A stretch of DNA of 64,000 nucleotides from NCBI GenBank assembly GCA_965240325.2, contig OZ251224.1, positions 620,001 through 684,000 on the forward strand. The letters run 5' to 3'. The notes beneath the pieces were generated by a model. It saw only the letters and a list, made by a program, of their open reading frames with translations. It had not been told where the DNA came from and did not search any database. This DNA is from Rebecca billardiae RCC1528. Taxonomy: Eukaryota > Haptophyta. A program made the position numbers and the translations under genes. Below, in pieces: positions 61,707-64,000 of this stretch. Positions within the stretch are counted from its first letter, which is position 1. Each line of letters begins with the position of its first letter.

Positions 61707-63262
61707 TCCCGCAAGATCAAGTGCCACCCCACGGCCGCCGCGGGTCTTAATGATTCAGACTCTGAGCCTCAGCGCAATGTTATTTATTGACCGCTGCAGA
61801 GTGCGGCAGGGCTGGGAATTCGTGATCACGTGCGCGTGGTTACATAGGTGGTTGGGGCGTCGCGCGGTCAGACGGTCGGAGAACCCGTCATATATAGATC
61901 AAAAGCAAACCGAAGCCTGACCGACGAGATCGATGACGACGATATAGCTAGTAGTCGCGTAATACTTCTAAGTACGTCCGGAGCTAGAGATCGAGCGCGT
62001 CAGCACGGCCGTCACGCGCCGCGACAGGATGAGACTCGTCACGGAGAGTAGACGACTCTGAGACTCAGACCTTATTAATATAACGACTAGTCATCAATAT
62101 AGCAGTCAGACGGTAGCTTGATGCAAGTGCAATTTGAATTACGTAACTCACTACGCTCAGCCGCCGACGAATAAGCTTTCCTTTCTGTGATGAGTCGAAG
62201 TGCGGAGACCGAGACGTACTAGTGCGGAGTATACTCATTCTATGACGATTTAACGACACAGGTAGGACGACGCGGGTCTCCTGATTCGTCGGCGGTAGTG
62301 CCCGATCGTCGACACGAAGTCGGCGTTGGTGGCAGAGCATAGCCTGCACCGCGATCGAAAAGCTTGAGCGCGGCCTGCGCGTACGTCGTCGTCGTCTTTC
62401 AAATTGCGCGCGCGTCGCCGTACGACTACGAACGCCCACAGTCACCCCTAGTGAGGCCCTGACAAGCGGGCAGGCTCCGAAGGGCCGGCACGGGCGGACA
62501 CGCTGCACGCACGCGGCACGTGGAAATGACCTTATTGACCTATTACTCCTTGCGCCGGTTGCGGGGGCACCCACAAGACGACTCGGGCTGATTCCGCTGA
62601 TGATGATGCGATGCACGAGCTGCGGTCATTACTAGTGACGTATGCGCGAAGAGGCTTCATATATATGCATGATATTGTGTAAGCTAGCCAGACCCATGCG
62701 CCGCGAGCAGCTCGGCGCGCGCAAAACGACCAAAAGACAATATCAACAATCAATATCGACGGCTGACGACGCGTGGCACCGCGACCACCGCGGTGGCGCG
62801 CGCGGGCGTCGACGCCAGACGGTGCGCCTGGCTTCCGCTCGGCGATGGAGTGATGGGCGACTACGAGGGGGGGGGGGGACGACGGCGAGGAGCGCTGATC
62901 CTGGTGCTTGTCCCTGCTGCCCGATCTGCTGCTACAGCTTGCTGACTCTGACGCCTGCCCGTTGCATGCGCCATCACGCCGTTAAATATAATAAACAATA
63001 AGGTTAAACAGCCTTGGCAAACATTTTTCTCGTCCGTCTTTGCTCTCAGACGCCGCCCGCAGGTCGGCCGGCCGGCGGGCCTCCACTGAGTCCACGGTCA
63101 TTCGGACAATACGACCAAGGGGACCTCCTAGCAGTTGGCTAATTGCTGCTTGCTGTGTGAATTTAGAATTGCTGATTGTGTAGGCTTCGTGCTCCCCCGC
63201 CGACCGCCCAGCGCGCAGCGCGCAAGCCGGCCCCGCCGGTTCGCCCGCCCGCCGCGCAGGGC
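61707..63262. other. Intergenic stretch with inverted-repeat copy
   Basis: No gene supported. It contains the left copy of an inverted repeat pair (62234-62375) and a short G-run near 62868. Confidence 0.6.
62234..62375 (-). repeat. Inverted repeat pair, left copy
   Basis: It matches 63777-63938 in reverse complement with only a few differences and one short indel. On the minus strand it reads NQETRVVLPVSLNRHRMS; the right copy reads NQETRVVLPVSLNHRMS. About 1.4 kb lies between the copies. Confidence 0.85.
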
Positions 63263-63685
63263 ATGGACGCTGAGGTGCCGCAGGCAAACGACGAGCAGCA
63301 GCACTCTCAGAAGCGGAAGAAGAAGCCCCGGCGTGGGAAGCGCGGGCAACGGCGCGACGCCGAGGGCCGACGGATTCGTTCTCCATCGAGCCATCGCTCC
63401 TCGGCGAGCCGCGCCGTCAAGGAACGCCAGGCGCGCAAGGCGGCGCGCCTGGCGCCGACCGCTGCACCCAAGCCAGCCCCTGCTGCCCCCCTCCACGATG
63501 ACCGAGACTCGCCCCCGGGCGACGACTTGGACGACGAGGAGGCGTCGCCGCAGCGGGCGAAGCGCACCCTGGACGACGCCGCAGCGCCAGCCGCCGCCAG
63601 CCAGCCAGCTGGCTCGAGCAGCAAGCGCGTACGCGACCGCCCGGGGAGCACGGGGCAGGCTCGACCAGCTGCTACCAGCGGCTGA
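63263..63685 (+). CDS. Small basic disordered protein, unassigned
   Basis: The ATG at 63263 gives 140 residues. The sequence is very basic at first (KRKKKPRRGKRGQRR, several SR pairs), acidic in the middle (DDRDSPPGDDLDDEEASPQR), then Ala/Ser-rich with KRVRDR. Such composition fits a nucleic-acid-binding or nuclear disordered protein. A GCGCAG just upstream (63254-63259) could be an acceptor, so this may be a last exon. No family recognised. It sits between the two inverted repeat copies, so it might instead belong to a mobile unit. Confidence 0.35.
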   Translation: MDAEVPQANDEQQHSQKRKKKPRRGKRGQRRDAEGRRIRSPSSHRSSASRAVKERQARKAARLAPTAAPKPAPAAPLHDDRDSPPGDDLDDEEASPQRAKRTLDDAAAPAAASQPAGSSSKRVRDRPGSTGQARPAATSG

Positions 63686-63776
63686 GACTGCCAGCTGACA
63701 TCCGGACCTGCACTTTCGCCCTCGCTCGGGGCACAGCAGGTCCATGCGAGCCGCGCAGCGCGGGTGGATCGCGCTT

Positions 63777-63938
63777 CAGCAGCTCAAGGCCGCGCTCAAG
63801 CTTTACGATCGCGGTGCAGGCTATGCTCTGCCACCAACGCCAACTTCGTGTCGACGATCGGGCACTGCCGCCGACGAACGATCAACGAATCAGGAGACCC
63901 GCGTCGTCCTACCTGTGTCGTTAAATCATAGAATGAGT
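63777..63938 (+). repeat. Inverted repeat pair, right copy
   Basis: Reverse complement of 62234-62375. The word TCAGGAGACCCGCGTCGTCC appears here and, inverted, at about 62265-62284. A third partial copy is at 27898-27965. Confidence 0.85.
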
Positions 63939-64000
63939 AGTACGTTGATGATCTCTTCCCGAGCGCCTGCAGAATTTCTTTAGGGGGGTATCCGAGGGGG

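Overview
This window looks like nuclear DNA from a flagellated, GC-rich microalga with a secondary plastid of red-algal origin, most plausibly a haptophyte. The lineage is inference. It rests on a chlorophyll-binding antenna protein (58401-59400, minus) whose leader has the bipartite form, with a Phe right after a signal peptide (ALAF|NAP); on several cilium or flagellum genes (multi-domain NDK with Dpy-30 and EF-hands, CFAP263/CCDC113-like, Chibby-like); and on short GC-rich spliceosomal introns, nearly all with GTGCG or GTACG donors and CGCAG-type acceptors. There are no operons, no rRNA and no recognisable tRNA.

Layout from left to right: a secreted ATP-grasp protein (87-1523); an AT-rich and repeat-bearing gap with a GC-rich coding-like island (2.9-4.05 kb); a SUMO-interacting-motif-rich PARP-fold protein and a divergent tail-anchored protein (4.35-6.28 kb); a membrane-leader 14-3-3 (7.74-8.58 kb); a zinc-finger/F-box/RCC1 protein with a truncated copy of its own 3' end nearby (9.2-11.7 kb); a satellite-like gap (11.7-13.8 kb); a large coiled-coil protein, perhaps ATRIP-like, and a divergent flagellar NDK (13.8-19.9 kb); a saposin-like/REEP-HVA22 membrane protein and a divergent fatty-acid-hydroxylase-superfamily enzyme (20.7-23.7 kb); an internally duplicated glycosyltransferase (24.3-27.2 kb); then about 5 kb of gene-poor, repeat-rich DNA with a truncated complex I fragment.

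The right half holds an AAA_28/Ttd14-like P-loop protein and a divergent CFAP263; a Chibby-like gene; a four-TM protein; a cytosolic-type sulfotransferase and a divergent Cys-rich membrane protein; a Sec7 ARF-GEF and a divergent glucosidase II beta-like protein; linker histone H1 and a divergent MFS-like transporter; a large membrane protein with 22 copies of a 12-residue repeat; a transposon and repeat zone (56.6-58.3 kb); the antenna protein and a divergent CDT2-like WD40 protein; and an inverted repeat pair near the right end.

Eight neighbouring gene pairs are head-to-head with about 80-570 bp between start codons, so shared bidirectional promoters seem to be a main organising feature. The genes do not form one pathway. 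Several serve the secretory system (glucosidase II beta, ARF-GEF, REEP-like, glycosyltransferase, sulfotransferase) and several serve the flagellum (NDK, CFAP263, Chibby). Exon boundaries given here were worked out by hand from splice dinucleotides, reading-frame phase and family similarity; transcripts have not been seen.
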